Source: Idiomarina sp. 34-48-12 (GTDB taxonomy: Bacteria; Pseudomonadota; Gammaproteobacteria; Enterobacterales; Alteromonadaceae). From it: a stretch of 35,999 nucleotides of DNA. Of this stretch, positions 27,252-35,999 are shown in pieces. The first letter of the stretch is position 1. The number at the start of each line of letters is the position of its first letter. A model generated the notes under the pieces. That model was not told where the DNA came from. It saw only the letters and a program-made list of their open reading frames with translations, and made no database searches. Where the stretch lies: contig NCJS01000006.1 in assembly GCA_002279005.1 (NCBI GenBank), forward strand, positions 1 through 35,999, written 5' to 3'. The position numbers and the translations under genes were made by a program.

Positions 27252-27884
27252 TTACTCATCAAAGTGATAAATTCGCTCTAACGATGCGCGATCCCGCACA
27301 GTTACTTCCATGTCTCGAACGAGACCATCCTCAATACTATATACCCAGCCATGAATCGCTAATTCTTGGCCGCGATCCCAAGCTTGCTGGATAATGGTTG
27401 TTTTCGCCAAATTTCGAACCTGTTCAATCACATTCAGCTCGCAAAGCCTATCCAAACGCTCTTTGGCGCCGCCGATGCTCTCAAGTTCGTCATGGTGAAT
27501 GCGATAAATATCTTTAATCGGAAATAACCAATGGTCAACGAGACCATGGCTACAACTTTCAGTGGCCGCTCGCACGCCACCACATCCGTAATGCCCTACG
27601 ACTAAAATGTGCTTAACGTGTAGTGTTTCAACCGCATATTGCACCACCGATAAGCAGTTGAAATCAGTTTGAATCACCTGATTCGCGACATTGCGGTGGA
27701 CAAATAACTCCCCAGGCGCCATACCAACAACCTGATTTGCCGGAACCCGGCTATCTGAACAACCAATCCACAAATATTCCGGCGACTGTTGTGCCACCAA
27801 ATTATTAAAAAATGTGGGGTCTTGCTCGCGCATCCGTGTGGCCCAAGCGTGGTTGTTGGCTAACAACTTATCAATATCTTGCAT
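27252..27884 (-). CDS. can: Beta-class carbonic anhydrase
   Basis: Interconverts carbon dioxide and bicarbonate in the cytoplasm. The 210-residue protein has the zinc ligands Cys42 (in GCSDSR, with the Asp44-Arg46 dyad), His98 and Cys101 (GHYGCGG). It follows E. coli Can closely: the FVHRNVANQV segment, DHWLFPIKDIYRIH and HGWVYSIEDGLV. The gltX terminator lies upstream, leaving about 25 bp to the start codon, so a separate promoter would have to overlap the terminator or the gltX end; none is clear. Confidence 0.95.
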   Translation of the reverse strand: MQDIDKLLANNHAWATRMREQDPTFFNNLVAQQSPEYLWIGCSDSRVPANQVVGMAPGELFVHRNVANQVIQTDFNCLSVVQYAVETLHVKHILVVGHYGCGGVRAATESCSHGLVDHWLFPIKDIYRIHHDELESIGGAKERLDRLCELNVIEQVRNLAKTTIIQQAWDRGQELAIHGWVYSIEDGLVRDMEVTVRDRASLERIYHFDE

Positions 27885-27908
27885 GCTTTGAATCTCTGAG
27901 AGACATAG

Positions 27909-27935
27909 AAAAAAGGCGCCAAACTGGCGCCTTTT
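27909..27935 (-). terminator. gltX terminator
   Basis: An 11-bp perfect stem (AAAAGGCGCCA at 27911-27921, TGGCGCCTTTT at 27925-27935, loop of 3). On the minus strand it is followed by a run of six Ts, so it ends gltX transcription before the carbonic anhydrase gene. Confidence 0.9.
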
Positions 27936-27940
27936 CCGAG

Positions 27941-29350
27941 TTACTGCGCTTGTTCACGTTCAATGATAAACGAAATAGCACGAGCAATACGTCCTACCAC
28001 TTGTTCTTGCGACAATAATTCTAAGGTCACATCTAGTGATGGTGAATTACCCGAACCGGTAACAGCAACACGCAATGGCATGCCCACTTTACCCATACCA
28101 ACGCCGAGATCATCGGCCGTTTGTTGAATGGCCGCTTGAATGGTCGCAGCGTTCCAAGTATCCAGACTTGCAAGACGATCTTGCACCGCTTCAAGCGCTT
28201 CGCGCGCGACCGGACGCAGATGCTTCTTCGCTGCAGCTTCATCAAATGCTTCGTACTCTTCGTAGAAGTAACGGCTCTGCTCGGCCATTTCTTTGAGTGT
28301 TTTCACACGATCAGCCATCAGTGGAATCAGCTTCTCAAGTGCTGGCCCGCGGCTCACATCAATGGCTTGATCAGTAAAATGCCATTGTAGATACGGAATC
28401 ACACGCTCAACCGGCAGCGACTTCATGTAGTGCTGGTTCAACCAATTTAGTTTCTCGGTGTTAAATGCCGATGCCGCTTTATTCACGTCATCAAGGCTAA
28501 ATAACTTCACCATCTCATCAACGCTGAAAATCTCTTGGTCACCGTGCGACCAACCTAAGCGTACCAAGTAATTTAATACCGCTTCAGGCAAGTAACCGTC
28601 ATCACGATATTGCATGACGCTGACCGCACCATGACGCTTCGACAACTTCTTACCATCGTCGCCTAAAATCATTGATACGTGCGCGTATTCAGGCACAGGC
28701 GCACCCAGCGCTTGTAAGATATTAATCTGACGCGGCGTGTTATTAATATGGTCTTCACCACGCACCACGTGCGTAATGTTCATTTCCCAATCATCGATAA
28801 CCACACAGAAATTGTACGTTGGCGTGCCATCGCTGCGCGCAATAATTAAGTCATCAAGTTCGGTGTTTGCAAACTCAATCGGCCCGCGAATATGATCATG
28901 AAACTTCACGCTGCCTTGTTGTGGGTTACGAAAACGCACCACATATTTGTCGCCAGACACATTCGGGTTGTCGCGGCAGTGGCCATCATAACGAGGCTTC
29001 TCGCCACTAGCCATTTGGTCTTCACGCATTTTTTCCAAACGTTCGGTCGAGCAGTAACACTTGTACGCTTTATCTTCTTCTAACAGCTTATCGATGTAGT
29101 GCTCGTAACGATCAAAGCGCTTGGTTTGATAGTACGGACCCTCATCCCAATTCAAACCTAACCATTCCATACCTTCTAAAATGGCATCAATGGCTGGCTG
29201 AGTTGAACGCTCACGGTCCGTATCTTCAATACGCAGGACAAACTTTCCGCCAGCCGCTTTCGCAACCAACCAAGAGTATAAAGCGGTGCGCGCACCACCA
29301 ACGTGAAGGTAACCAGTAGGACTTGGGGCAAATCGGGTGACCACTGTCAT
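27941..29350 (-). CDS. gltX: Glutamyl-tRNA synthetase
   Basis: Charges tRNA-Glu with glutamate; three tRNA-Glu genes lie 1.5-2 kb away. The 469-residue class I synthetase has the HIGH-type motif in [21 protein letters not shown] (about residues 7-27) and the KMSKS-type motif in [13 protein letters not shown]. Other markers are [10 protein letters not shown], a Cys-rich insertion with YKCYCSTE, and [28 protein letters not shown] lies ahead of the ATG. A strong hairpin terminator follows the gene. Confidence 0.97.
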   Translation of the reverse strand: MTVVTRFAPSPTGYLHVGGARTALYSWLVAKAAGGKFVLRIEDTDRERSTQPAIDAILEGMEWLGLNWDEGPYYQTKRFDRYEHYIDKLLEEDKAYKCYCSTERLEKMREDQMASGEKPRYDGHCRDNPNVSGDKYVVRFRNPQQGSVKFHDHIRGPIEFANTELDDLIIARSDGTPTYNFCVVIDDWEMNITHVVRGEDHINNTPRQINILQALGAPVPEYAHVSMILGDDGKKLSKRHGAVSVMQYRDDGYLPEAVLNYLVRLGWSHGDQEIFSVDEMVKLFSLDDVNKAASAFNTEKLNWLNQHYMKSLPVERVIPYLQWHFTDQAIDVSRGPALEKLIPLMADRVKTLKEMAEQSRYFYEEYEAFDEAAAKKHLRPVAREALEAVQDRLASLDTWNAATIQAAIQQTADDLGVGMGKVGMPLRVAVTGSGNSPSLDVTLELLSQEQVVGRIARAISFIIEREQAQ

Positions 29351-29548
29351 AATTCTTGCTTTCTCCGCATTATTCGGGTTATTTTGCAGTTTCGTTATGC
29401 GTGCATTCTACCAAGAAGCAGCGGCAGGCGCATTAGGGGAAAGCATAGATTATTGTGTTTTTACTAAGCAGATACCAGGCAGGATGTTGATTTTAACGCC
29501 AAAGCGGGGAAAAAATCAGCAGTCGAACAAATCAAGTAAGATTTCCTG

Positions 29549-29576
29549 TTGACACTATCGTGAAGCTCCCTATAAT
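29549..29576 (+). promoter_or_regulatory. tRNA-Val promoter
   Basis: Consensus TTGACA (29549-29554) and TATAAT (29571-29576) with a 16-bp spacer, followed by a GC-rich discriminator (ACGCCCCGC). It is 22 bp upstream of the first tRNA-Val and is the strongest-looking promoter in the window. Confidence 0.92.
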
Positions 29577-29598
29577 ACGCCCCGCAACGCAGAGAAAA

Positions 29599-29674
29599 GG
29601 ATGGTTAGCTCAGCTGGGAGAGCACCGCCCTTACAAGGCGGGGGTCACTGGTTCGAACCCAGTACCATCCACCA
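29599..29674 (+). tRNA. tRNA-Val(TAC), copy 1
   Basis: 76 nt with CCA; GGATGGTTAGCTCAG start, anticodon TAC in CTTACAA, and acceptor stem GGATGGT paired with ACCATCC. First of a tandem pair. Confidence 0.97.
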
Positions 29675-29701
29675 ATTCTTCATTTTCTCTGTCTCCCTGA
29701 T

Positions 29702-29777
29702 GGATGGTTAGCTCAGCTGGGAGAGCACCGCCCTTACAAGGCGGGGGTCACTGGTTCGAGCCCAGTACCATCCACCA
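29702..29777 (+). tRNA. tRNA-Val(TAC), copy 2
   Basis: Differs from copy 1 by one base in the T-loop region (GTTCGAG for GTTCGAA). It lies 27 bp downstream of copy 1 and shares its promoter. A composite heptad repeat starts 12 bp beyond its 3' end. Confidence 0.97.
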
Positions 29778-29789
29778 CTTCTTAGAAAT

Positions 29790-29918
29790 GCAAAAGCGAT
29801 ATTAGCAATTGGATATTAGATATTAGATCTGATAGCCCAAGCGTTTCCTAATATCCAATATCCAATATCTAATATCGTCGTTGCTCTTCGACTAACGAAT
29901 AACGATTAACGCTTTAAA
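29790..29918. repeat. Composite heptad palindrome, copy 4 (both classes)
   Basis: The first part has GATATTR-class arms. Left units at 29798-29825 are GATATTA, GCAATTG, GATATTA, GATATTA. Right units at 29849-29876 are TAATATC, CAATATC, CAATATC, TAATATC. After GTCGTTGCTCTTC come three units of the other class (GACTAAC, GAATAAC, GATTAAC; 29890-29910) and GCTTTAAAT. The second part contains the stop codon and the last few codons of the convergent DUF2919-like gene. Confidence 0.88.
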
Positions 29919-30362
29919 TCTTTTCAAGTGTCTTGAAAACAGCAACATCCAGCCGGCAGCCAGCCAACCAAACAATAAGAATGCTTTAACCAACGAAAAC
30001 GTTGGCCATAGATTACTGATTAAACTCAGCAGTAACACCCCATCAATCAGCCAACTGCACCACAATAGAATGGGGACCACGCCAAATGAACGCGCCACCC
30101 ACTCTGGAATGTCGGCTTTTAATTGCGTTAGCAGAATAAACACAAAGAATGCTGGAAGCCCCACAAGTAAGGCTAATCCAAATTGATCGGTGCTGGTGTA
30201 AAAGAATTTGAGTAAGCGCGAACGATCTTCCATGAACGTTAACGAAATAATCCACGCGGCATAACCGCGTAGAAAAAATAGAAGAATAAAAAGCAGGCTC
30301 AACGGCGTTTTTAATTTGCCGTCTGGCGTTACATAGCGTTCATCACCGGGCAGTAATTGCAC
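29892..30362 (-). CDS. DUF2919 (YfeZ-like) inner membrane protein
   Basis: A 156-residue membrane protein with about four hydrophobic segments (near residues 22-42, 62-80, 90-115 and 125-143). The N-terminus LPGDERYVTPDGKLKTPLSLLFILLFFLRGYAAWI and ITLTF-like continuation (ISLTFMEDRSRLLKFFY) fit the DUF2919 family, which includes E. coli YfeZ; assignment is by pattern. Function unknown. The last residues, ALIVIR, are encoded by GTTAATC and GTTATTC heptads of the neighbouring repeat, and the stop is inside the repeat, so the C-terminus has probably been altered by the element. Confidence 0.75.
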   Translation of the reverse strand: MQLLPGDERYVTPDGKLKTPLSLLFILLFFLRGYAAWIISLTFMEDRSRLLKFFYTSTDQFGLALLVGLPAFFVFILLTQLKADIPEWVARSFGVVPILLWCSWLIDGVLLLSLISNLWPTFSLVKAFLLFGWLAAGWMLLFSRHLKRFKALIVIR

Positions 30363-30393
30363 GTCTCATCTCTAACTCAAATCAAAAGTGCCG

Positions 30394-30603
30394 CTATGCT
30401 ACGTGCACCGCATCAATTTGTCGACTCTGCCGGCGTTTTTGCCGTGCCGCCCAATACTTTTCATGAAAATAGTAGGCTACCGTATTCACCACCGGCTCAA
30501 TCAATGCCACCGCGCCACCCAGCACAATATCACCGGTCATGAGCCATACGAGGGTGAAGGCCACGCTCACGTGCATCACGCCAAAAGAAACTGTTTTCGC
30601 CAT
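30394..30603 (-). CDS. DUF2061 family small membrane protein
   Basis: A 69-residue protein. MAKTVSFGVMHVSVAFTLVWLMTGDIVLGGAVALIEPVVNTVAYYFHEKYW is nearly the whole DUF2061 domain, with two hydrophobic segments around the conserved ALIEP-NT-AYY-HE-W pattern. The frame is open from 30630, but ATG 30603 has GGGGA 7 nt upstream and matches the family N-terminus, so the shorter form is preferred. No function is known. It lies between the uvrB 3' repeat and the DUF2919-like gene, on the same strand as both. Confidence 0.85.
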   Translation of the reverse strand: MAKTVSFGVMHVSVAFTLVWLMTGDIVLGGAVALIEPVVNTVAYYFHEKYWAARQKRRQSRQIDAVHVA

Positions 30604-30697
30604 TTCGGTATCCCCCATGAATTTGTTCATGGATAGATAATATCAATTGCCATGTATTTATCTAACCGAAATAACCGATGAGCGTGAAATGCAAAAG

Positions 30698-30777
30698 CGA
30701 TATTAGCTATTAGATATTGGATATTAGAAAAAGCCGAAACACTCGGTCTAATATCCAATATCTAATAGCTAATATCG
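30698..30777. repeat. Heptad palindrome, copy 5 (perfect 30-bp inverted repeat)
   Basis: Arms at 30698-30727 and 30748-30777 are perfect reverse complements over 30 bp with a 20-bp centre. Each arm reads GATATTA, GCTATTA, GATATTG, GATATTA from the outside inward. It lies 9 bp past the uvrB stop codon. The outer flanks are GCAAAAGC on the left and GTACTTG on the right; copy 1 has almost the same flanks, so the element probably extends to them. Confidence 0.95.
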
Positions 30778-30786
30778 TACTTGTTC

Positions 30787-32802
30787 TTAAAGGACTTTAA
30801 GTTGTTCGCGGAGTTTGGCTACGTCATCTCGCAACGCCGCCGCCTTCTCGAACTCTAAATCTTTGGCCGCCTGATACATCGCCTTCTCTGTTTGCTCAAT
30901 TTTCTGAACCAAGGCTTTCGGATCAAACATAGCTGGATCGTAGGCAGCTTCCGCTTCGCTCACACGTTGTTTCTCGCGACGAGGCGCACGAATGCCACCG
31001 CCGAGATCCATGACGTCGGTTACGCGCTTGTTCAAGCCTTTCGGCGTGATGCCGTGCTCTTCGTTATAAGCAACTTGTTTCGCGCGGCGGCGATCGGTTT
31101 CATCAATGGCGCGCTGCATCGAGCCAGTGATGCGATCGGCATAAAGAATCGCGCGGCCGTTGAGGTTACGGGCGGCACGACCGATGGTCTGGATCAATGA
31201 GCGATCAGATCGCAAGAAGCCTTCTTTGTCGGCATCCAGAATCGCAACGAGAGATACTTCTGGCATATCCAAGCCCTCTCGCAGCAAGTTAATACCAACC
31301 AAGACATCAAACTCACCCAAGCGCAAATCGCGAATGATTTCCATACGCTCGACGGTGTCGATGTCTGAATGCAAATAGCGCACGCGAATGCCGTGCTCGT
31401 CCAGGTAATCAGAGAGATCTTCAGCCATCTTCTTGGTTAGTGTGGTCGCAAGAACACGCTCGTTAAGTTCAACGCGCAACCGCACTTCCGACATCAAATC
31501 ATCAACCTGTGTGGCAACCGGACGAATCTCAATTTCTGGGTCAATCAAGCCGGTTGGGCGAACAACTTGCTCGACGACTTCGCCCGCAGATTTTTCAATT
31601 TCATACTTGCCTGGGGTTGCAGACACATAAATGGTTTGCGGCGCAATCGCCTCAAACTCTTCAAACTTGAGCGGTCGGTTATCCAACGCTGACGGCAAGC
31701 GGAAGCCATAATTAACTAAGTTTTCTTTACGCGAACGGTCACCTTTGTACATGGCACCAATTTGCGACACGGTCACGTGTGACTCATCAATGATCAGTAA
31801 GGCATCATCTGGCAAGTAATCTAATAAGGTCGGTGGTGGCTCGCCCGGGGCGCGCCCGGATAAATAGCGCGAATAGTTTTCGATGCCCGAGCAATAACCA
31901 AGCTCCAGCATCATTTCAATATCATATTGAGTGCGCTGACTGAGGCGCTGCTCTTCCACCAACTTATTCGAATCAAGAAGCTGTTGTTTGCGCTCCTTCA
32001 ACTCTTCTTTAATCCGGTCAATGGCATTAAGGATGGTTTCGCGTGGCGTGACATAGTGCGTTTTTGGATACACCGTTGCACGAGCGACATCCACCTCGGT
32101 CACCTGCCCCGTTAACGGTTCAAAAAAGCTAATGCGATCAATTTCATCGTCAAACAACTCGACGCGAATGGCTAACTGCTCTGATTCCGCGGGGAAGATA
32201 TCAATGACCTCACCGCGCACTCGATAGGTGCCCCGCTCAAACGCCGCGTCATTGCGCTTATATTGCAACTGCGCCAAACGGCGAAGTACATCGCGCTGAT
32301 CAATTAAATCACCGCGACGCAAATGCAGCATCATTTTCATGTACGATTCAGGGTCACCCAAACCATAAATACATGATACCGATGCCACCAACACCACGTC
32401 ACGACGCTCCATCAACGCCTTGGTCGCGGACAACCGCATCTGTTCAATGTGATCGTTAATCGACGCATCTTTCTCAATGAAAGTATCGGTGGTTGGTACA
32501 TAAGCTTCTGGCTGATAGTAATCGTAGTACGACACAAAATACTCAACCGCATTGTTCGGGAAGAACTCTTTCATTTCGCCGTAGAGCTGCGCGGCGAGGG
32601 TTTTGTTGTGGGCAAGAATCAAGGTTGGCCGTTGGATATTCTGAATCACATTGGCCATGGTGAAGGTTTTACCCGAGCCAGTAACACCCAATAAAGTTTG
32701 ATGGGCTAAACCTGCATCTAAGTTATCAACCAAGCGCTCGATGGCCGCAGGCTGGTCACCCGCTGGCTGATAATCGGACTTGAGTTCAAATGGTCGACTC
32801 AT
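30787..32802 (-). CDS. uvrB: Excinuclease ABC subunit B
   Basis: DNA damage-verifying helicase-like subunit of nucleotide excision repair. The 671-residue protein has Walker A in [14 protein letters not shown] (about residues 39-52), the beta-hairpin region [15 protein letters not shown], Walker B-like [13 protein letters not shown], helicase motifs [15 protein letters not shown] and [14 protein letters not shown], and QTIGRAARN. The C-terminal UVR domain ([29 protein letters not shown]) binds UvrC. GAAGGAG precedes the ATG. The start overlaps the stop of the upstream MATE gene by 4 bp, and no LexA-type CTG-N10-CAG box is obvious at the start. Confidence 0.97.
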   Translation of the reverse strand: MSRPFELKSDYQPAGDQPAAIERLVDNLDAGLAHQTLLGVTGSGKTFTMANVIQNIQRPTLILAHNKTLAAQLYGEMKEFFPNNAVEYFVSYYDYYQPEAYVPTTDTFIEKDASINDHIEQMRLSATKALMERRDVVLVASVSCIYGLGDPESYMKMMLHLRRGDLIDQRDVLRRLAQLQYKRNDAAFERGTYRVRGEVIDIFPAESEQLAIRVELFDDEIDRISFFEPLTGQVTEVDVARATVYPKTHYVTPRETILNAIDRIKEELKERKQQLLDSNKLVEEQRLSQRTQYDIEMMLELGYCSGIENYSRYLSGRAPGEPPPTLLDYLPDDALLIIDESHVTVSQIGAMYKGDRSRKENLVNYGFRLPSALDNRPLKFEEFEAIAPQTIYVSATPGKYEIEKSAGEVVEQVVRPTGLIDPEIEIRPVATQVDDLMSEVRLRVELNERVLATTLTKKMAEDLSDYLDEHGIRVRYLHSDIDTVERMEIIRDLRLGEFDVLVGINLLREGLDMPEVSLVAILDADKEGFLRSDRSLIQTIGRAARNLNGRAILYADRITGSMQRAIDETDRRRAKQVAYNEEHGITPKGLNKRVTDVMDLGGGIRAPRREKQRVSEAEAAYDPAMFDPKALVQKIEQTEKAMYQAAKDLEFEKAAALRDDVAKLREQLKVL

Positions 32803-34217
32803 TTAGTTGCTCCTTCTGGCGACTTCTCTGCCACATTCTCTGCCGCAACATGTACGTGCTCTTGCCGCTCGCGCGCTGTTTCCAACCGTAAGCCACGGTG
32901 GAACCATAACCATGCAATTACGCCGGTGATCACGTTCGCGATCACGCCACCTACGAATAACCCGGGAATGTCGTAAATAATGGCACCGAGCCAACTCAGC
33001 GGCACGAACATCACAAATAACCGCACAATGCTCAATGCCAACGCATTCATCGGGCGATGCAGCGCATTCAAACTCGAATTCGTCAGAATAATCACGCCCT
33101 GCACACCATAACCAATCGGCATGATATAGATGAATAGCCGAATCAAACGAGCCACTTCCGGATCATCTGTAAATGCCGCCGCAATCCACGGTGCTGTGGC
33201 GACTAATAAACCATAAATAAATAGCTGAACAATGAGCACGCTTCGCACCGCGACACGATAAGCCGCACCAACACGATCAAATGAGTGTGCACCAAAGTTC
33301 TGACTAATGAGCGGTGGTAATGACATGGATAGTGCCAGAATAATGACACTCGCCAGCGACTCTAAACGCGTGCCAACACCAAATGCCGCAACTGCCGGAG
33401 CCCCGTAGGCCGCAATAATTGCGGTAATCACCGCCATCGCTAATGGCGTTAACATGTTAGCACCAGCGGCGGGTACCCCAATATTTAAGATTTGGCGCGC
33501 TGAACGCAGCCAACTGGCGTCAGTCGGGGCTTTAAACGATAACAGTTGTTTGTAGCTGAGGTACCACAACACCAAGCCTGAGCCGATAATCCAGGAAATT
33601 AAACTGGCGAGCGCTGCGCCTTGCACGCCCATGGCTGGAATTGGACCCAGACCGAAAATTAATATCGGATCAAATATAGCGTTGAGTAGCCCGCCGGATG
33701 CCATGATCAAGGACGGCGTTCGGGTATCGCCGGCTGCGCGCAATACCGCATTGCCAACCATTGGCGTGACCAATAATACCGCCCCTAAGAACCAAATTGA
33801 CATGTAATCATGGATGTACGGCAACAAACGTTCTTGCGCATTTAACGCAACGAATATTGGGTCCATCAACAGATAACCAATGATCGAGAGACCCATCACT
33901 AACAATGCTGACACCGACAACGCCGTTGTTCCATCGAACTTGGCATGTTCTTCTCGGCCCGAGCCCCGTTTACGCGCAATAACTGCTGATGTGCCAATGC
34001 CTAAACCAATCGCCAAACTGACAACAGTAAACGTCACTGGGAAGGTGAAACTGACAGCAGCCAATGGGTCGGTGCCCAACATACCAACAAAGAATGTATC
34101 AACCACGTTAAAGCTGATTAGCGTCAACACACCAATAATCACCGGCCAGGTCATCCGCCAGAGAGTGGGCTGAATAGGATCGTGCAGTAATGATTTTGCC
34201 GCTACAGCTTGGCTCAT
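32799..34217 (-). CDS. MATE family efflux transporter
   Basis: A 472-residue inner-membrane protein with about 12 hydrophobic segments in two halves. [41 protein letters not shown] (about residues 18-58) is the MatE N-terminal pattern; [14 protein letters not shown] (about 155-168) and [17 protein letters not shown] mark the hinge region and the second half. Such proteins export drugs or toxins in exchange for sodium ions or protons; substrates are unknown. The last 30 residues are charged and probably cytoplasmic. Its TGA overlaps the uvrB ATG. It is divergent from the aspartate aminotransferase gene across 154 bp. Confidence 0.92.
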   Translation of the reverse strand: MSQAVAAKSLLHDPIQPTLWRMTWPVIIGVLTLISFNVVDTFFVGMLGTDPLAAVSFTFPVTFTVVSLAIGLGIGTSAVIARKRGSGREEHAKFDGTTALSVSALLVMGLSIIGYLLMDPIFVALNAQERLLPYIHDYMSIWFLGAVLLVTPMVGNAVLRAAGDTRTPSLIMASGGLLNAIFDPILIFGLGPIPAMGVQGAALASLISWIIGSGLVLWYLSYKQLLSFKAPTDASWLRSARQILNIGVPAAGANMLTPLAMAVITAIIAAYGAPAVAAFGVGTRLESLASVIILALSMSLPPLISQNFGAHSFDRVGAAYRVAVRSVLIVQLFIYGLLVATAPWIAAAFTDDPEVARLIRLFIYIMPIGYGVQGVIILTNSSLNALHRPMNALALSIVRLFVMFVPLSWLGAIIYDIPGLFVGGVIANVITGVIAWLWFHRGLRLETARERQEHVHVAAENVAEKSPEGATK

Positions 34218-34301
34218 GTGTCTCGCATACCGGTATTGAAAAAAGAAGCCGTAGTGTAACGAATTTTGCGCTTTTTCGCTATGTTATAAGCTGCGGTTCA
34301 A

Positions 34302-34330
34302 TAGACAAAATTCCGCGAAAACGATATAGT
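34302..34330 (+). promoter_or_regulatory. Aminotransferase promoter
   Basis: TAGACA (34302-34307) and TATAGT (34325-34330), each 5 of 6 to consensus, with a 17-bp spacer. They lie about 40 bp upstream of the GTG start. Confidence 0.75.
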
Positions 34331-34371
34331 AGCGGCAACTTTTTCACCCCATCTATGTTTAGGATCGCACT

Positions 34372-35559
34372 GTGAAATACCAACTATCTGACCGTGTTAA
34401 CGCTATTCAACCATCGCCAACACTTGCTGTCTCGCAAAAAGCTGCCGAGCTCAAAGCTGCTGGCCATGATGTGATTGGTTTGGGTGTGGGTGAACCTGAT
34501 TTCGATACCCCAGAGTTTGTCAAAACCGCAGCAAAAGCGGCCATTGATGCGGGCCACACCAAATACACGGCGGTTGACGGTATTCCGCAACTCAAACAAG
34601 CCGTGGTTGATAAGTTTAAGCGCGACAACGGCTTAACCTACGAAACCAGCGAAGTTCTTATTTCGGCGGGCGGTAAGCACAGTATTTTTAACTTACTGAG
34701 CGCATGGCTTAACCCAGGCGACGAAGTACTGATTCCTGCGCCGTATTGGGTATCGTATCCAGATATGTCGATTTTAGTTGGTGCCGTACCGAAATTCATT
34801 GAAGCAGGTATTGAACAGCGCTATAAAATCACGGCTGAGCAATTAGCCGCAGCCATGACCCCGAAAACACGTTTACTATTTTTAAATAGCCCGTCAAACC
34901 CGACTGGTACCGCTTATACTAAAGCTGAATTAGAAAGCCTTGCCGAAGTCTTGCGTCAACATCCGCAAGTTCTGATCGCCACCGATGATATGTACGAGCA
35001 CATTTTATGGAGCGACGAGAGTTTCCATAACATCGCGATGGTTGCGCCAGATTTGAAAGACCGTATTGTGATTTTGTCTGGTGTATCGAAAGCATACGCC
35101 ATGACGGGGTGGCGAATTGGCTATGCCGCTGGTCCAAAACCACTGATTGCTGCGATGAAGAAGATTCAATCGCAAAGCACCTCAAACCCAGCCAGCATCA
35201 GCCAATGGGCTGCGCTTGCTGCCCTTGAAGGTGACCAGAGCTGCATCACCGACATGGTCAAAGCGTTTAAACAGCGCCACGATTATCTCGTAGAAGCGCT
35301 CAATGAAGTTCCGGGTATGAAATGCATTGCTGGTGACGGTACCTTCTATACGTTTGCCAACATTGATGAGCTGATCAGTCAAAAAGGCGCCAGCTCAGAC
35401 GTTGAATTGTGCGAAATGATATTGAATGAAGCCAAAGTCGCCTTAGTACCAGGTACAGCCTTTGGTGCACCTGGCCACTGCCGCTTCTCGTTCGCCTGTA
35501 GCCTCGATACGCTAAAAGAAGCAGTAAAACGTATTAAAGCGTTTGCCGAAAACGCTTAG
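34372..35559 (+). CDS. Aspartate aminotransferase, class I PLP enzyme (AspB/Ib type)
   Basis: Transfers amino groups between aspartate and 2-oxoglutarate; related enzymes also accept aromatic or prephenate substrates, so exact specificity is open. The 395-residue protein begins MKYQLSDRVNAIQPSPTLAVSQKA and has GLGVGEPDFDTPEFV, KYTAVDGIPQLKQAV, the substrate-site NSPSNPTGT, the PLP Lys240 in SGVSKAYAMTGWRIGY, and the substrate carboxylate-binding Arg near GHCRFSFA. It resembles the subgroup Ib enzymes (Bacillus AspB, Thermus) more than E. coli AspC. The start is GTG 34372 with AGGA 8 nt upstream. A strong hairpin terminator follows. Confidence 0.93.
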   Translation: MKYQLSDRVNAIQPSPTLAVSQKAAELKAAGHDVIGLGVGEPDFDTPEFVKTAAKAAIDAGHTKYTAVDGIPQLKQAVVDKFKRDNGLTYETSEVLISAGGKHSIFNLLSAWLNPGDEVLIPAPYWVSYPDMSILVGAVPKFIEAGIEQRYKITAEQLAAAMTPKTRLLFLNSPSNPTGTAYTKAELESLAEVLRQHPQVLIATDDMYEHILWSDESFHNIAMVAPDLKDRIVILSGVSKAYAMTGWRIGYAAGPKPLIAAMKKIQSQSTSNPASISQWAALAALEGDQSCITDMVKAFKQRHDYLVEALNEVPGMKCIAGDGTFYTFANIDELISQKGASSDVELCEMILNEAKVALVPGTAFGAPGHCRFSFACSLDTLKEAVKRIKAFAENA

Positions 35560-35583
35560 AATTAGCTTGAAGCGATTCCAACC

Positions 35584-35616
35584 AAAGCCGCATTCAAATA
35601 ATGCGGCTTTTTTTAT
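35584..35616 (+). terminator. Aminotransferase terminator
   Basis: A 10-bp perfect stem, AAAGCCGCAT (35584-35593) and ATGCGGCTTT (35601-35610), with a 7-base loop, running into a T-rich tract. Confidence 0.93.
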
Positions 35617-35629
35617 GAAATAGTCATAT

Positions 35630-35670
35630 TGTAAATACCCCATTTCTAACACAGTCATCTCGTAGAGTAT
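35630..35670. mobile_element. Putative right end of an IS3-family element
   Basis: Outside the transposase stop, the plus strand reads TGTAAATACCCCATTTC from 35630. This resembles the TGT/TGTA-starting terminal inverted repeats of IS3-family elements. The other end lies outside the window, so neither the inverted repeat nor a target duplication can be confirmed. Confidence 0.45.
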
Positions 35671-35999
35671 TTATGCCGCATTTCGGTACTCAAATGGCGT
35701 CATGTCATTGAGTGAATCGTGCGGTCGTTCGTTGTTGTATAGCTCAATCCAATCTTCGGTTATTTGCTTCACTTCGTTCAGGTTGTTGAAGATGTAGCAA
35801 TCGAGTACATCATCACGATAAGTTCGGTTAAATCGTTCAATGTAGGCGTTTTGATATGGGCAACCGGGTTTAATGTAATCAATCATAATGTCATGTGCTC
35901 TTGCCCAATTTACAAACACTTCCGAGGTGAATTCGCTGCCATTATCAACCCGAATTTTCTCAGGGTAACCATGCCACTCAGCAAGTTGGTCAAGATAGC
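35671..35999 (-). CDS. IS3-family transposase OrfB, C-terminal part (cut by window edge)
   Basis: The frame runs off the right edge; an internal GTG at 35919 is not the true start. Translated from the edge, it shows PEKIRVDNGSEFTSEVF, which holds the second Asp of the DDE catalytic triad, then PGCPYQNAYIERFNRTYRDDVL with the catalytic Glu, and the usual C-terminus YNNERPHDSLNDMTPFEYR. These are the hallmarks of the integrase core of IS3-family OrfB. The C-terminus looks intact, ending 41 bp from a possible element end. Whether the rest of the element is complete cannot be seen. Confidence 0.9.
   Translation of the reverse strand, partial: YLDQLAEWHGYPEKIRVDNGSEFTSEVFVNWARAHDIMIDYIKPGCPYQNAYIERFNRTYRDDVLDCYIFNNLNEVKQITEDWIELYNNERPHDSLNDMTPFEYRNAA

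Noticed and set aside
29351..29548. Small gene between gltX and the tRNA-Val promoter
   Set aside because: A short plus-strand frame exists (to 29552), but it overlaps the gltX start, shows no recognisable domain or ribosome site, and is better explained as spacer.
32803..32994. Short frame within the 3' part of the MATE gene
   Set aside because: Arg-rich shadow of the MATE coding sequence, with no independent support.

Overview
The window is a dense stretch of gammaproteobacterial chromosome. Moderate GC, close similarity of most proteins to E. coli homologues, and separate trpG and trpD genes with a fused trpC-trpF fit a marine Alteromonadales-type bacterium, perhaps Idiomarinaceae. That placement is inference from remembered family sequences, not a database result. 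Most genes are housekeeping, and many concern translation: TrmO, ProS, GltX, EpmC, PrmB, SmrB, SmpB, RatA and six tRNA genes.

Layout. 1-5.8 kb: an exported GVG-repeat protein, trmO-proS, a purine-salvage pair (NCS2 permease-gpt) and a 2Fe-2S ferredoxin. 5.8-9.7 kb (minus): prmB-aroC-epmC-entericidin-like lipoprotein-NAD kinase-like protein; the last three overlap and look translationally coupled. 9.7-12.3 kb: smrB, then sixA-rnfH-ratA (minus), and smpB divergent from ratA. 12.3-19.3 kb: a complete trp operon with a perfect -35 promoter, a 20-residue leader peptide with three consecutive Trp codons, an attenuator, and trpE-G-D-CF-B-A with overlapping or nearly abutting genes. 19.3-25.8 kb: a yfcH-like epimerase, yciB-yciI-hydrolase, a ybbA/ybbP-type ABC system and tesA. 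25.8-29.8 kb: a tRNA-Ala/3x tRNA-Glu operon, a methyltransferase, carbonic anhydrase, gltX and a tandem tRNA-Val pair. 29.8-36 kb: two small membrane proteins, a MATE transporter-uvrB pair, an aspartate aminotransferase and the 3' part of an IS3-family transposase cut by the window edge.

The most unusual signal is a family of five AT-rich intergenic palindromes built from degenerate 7-bp units. One class has GATATTR units and the other GTTAWTC units. They lie at 10.28, 25.84, 26.07, 29.80 and 30.70 kb. All sit at gene 3' ends or beside tRNA 3' ends. Three protein genes (smrB, tesA and the DUF2919-like gene) have their stop codon inside a copy. One copy is a perfect 30-bp inverted repeat and another is a composite of both classes. 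In the tRNA-Glu array one spacer carries a copy and the equivalent spacer does not. I do not recognise this as a described repeat family.
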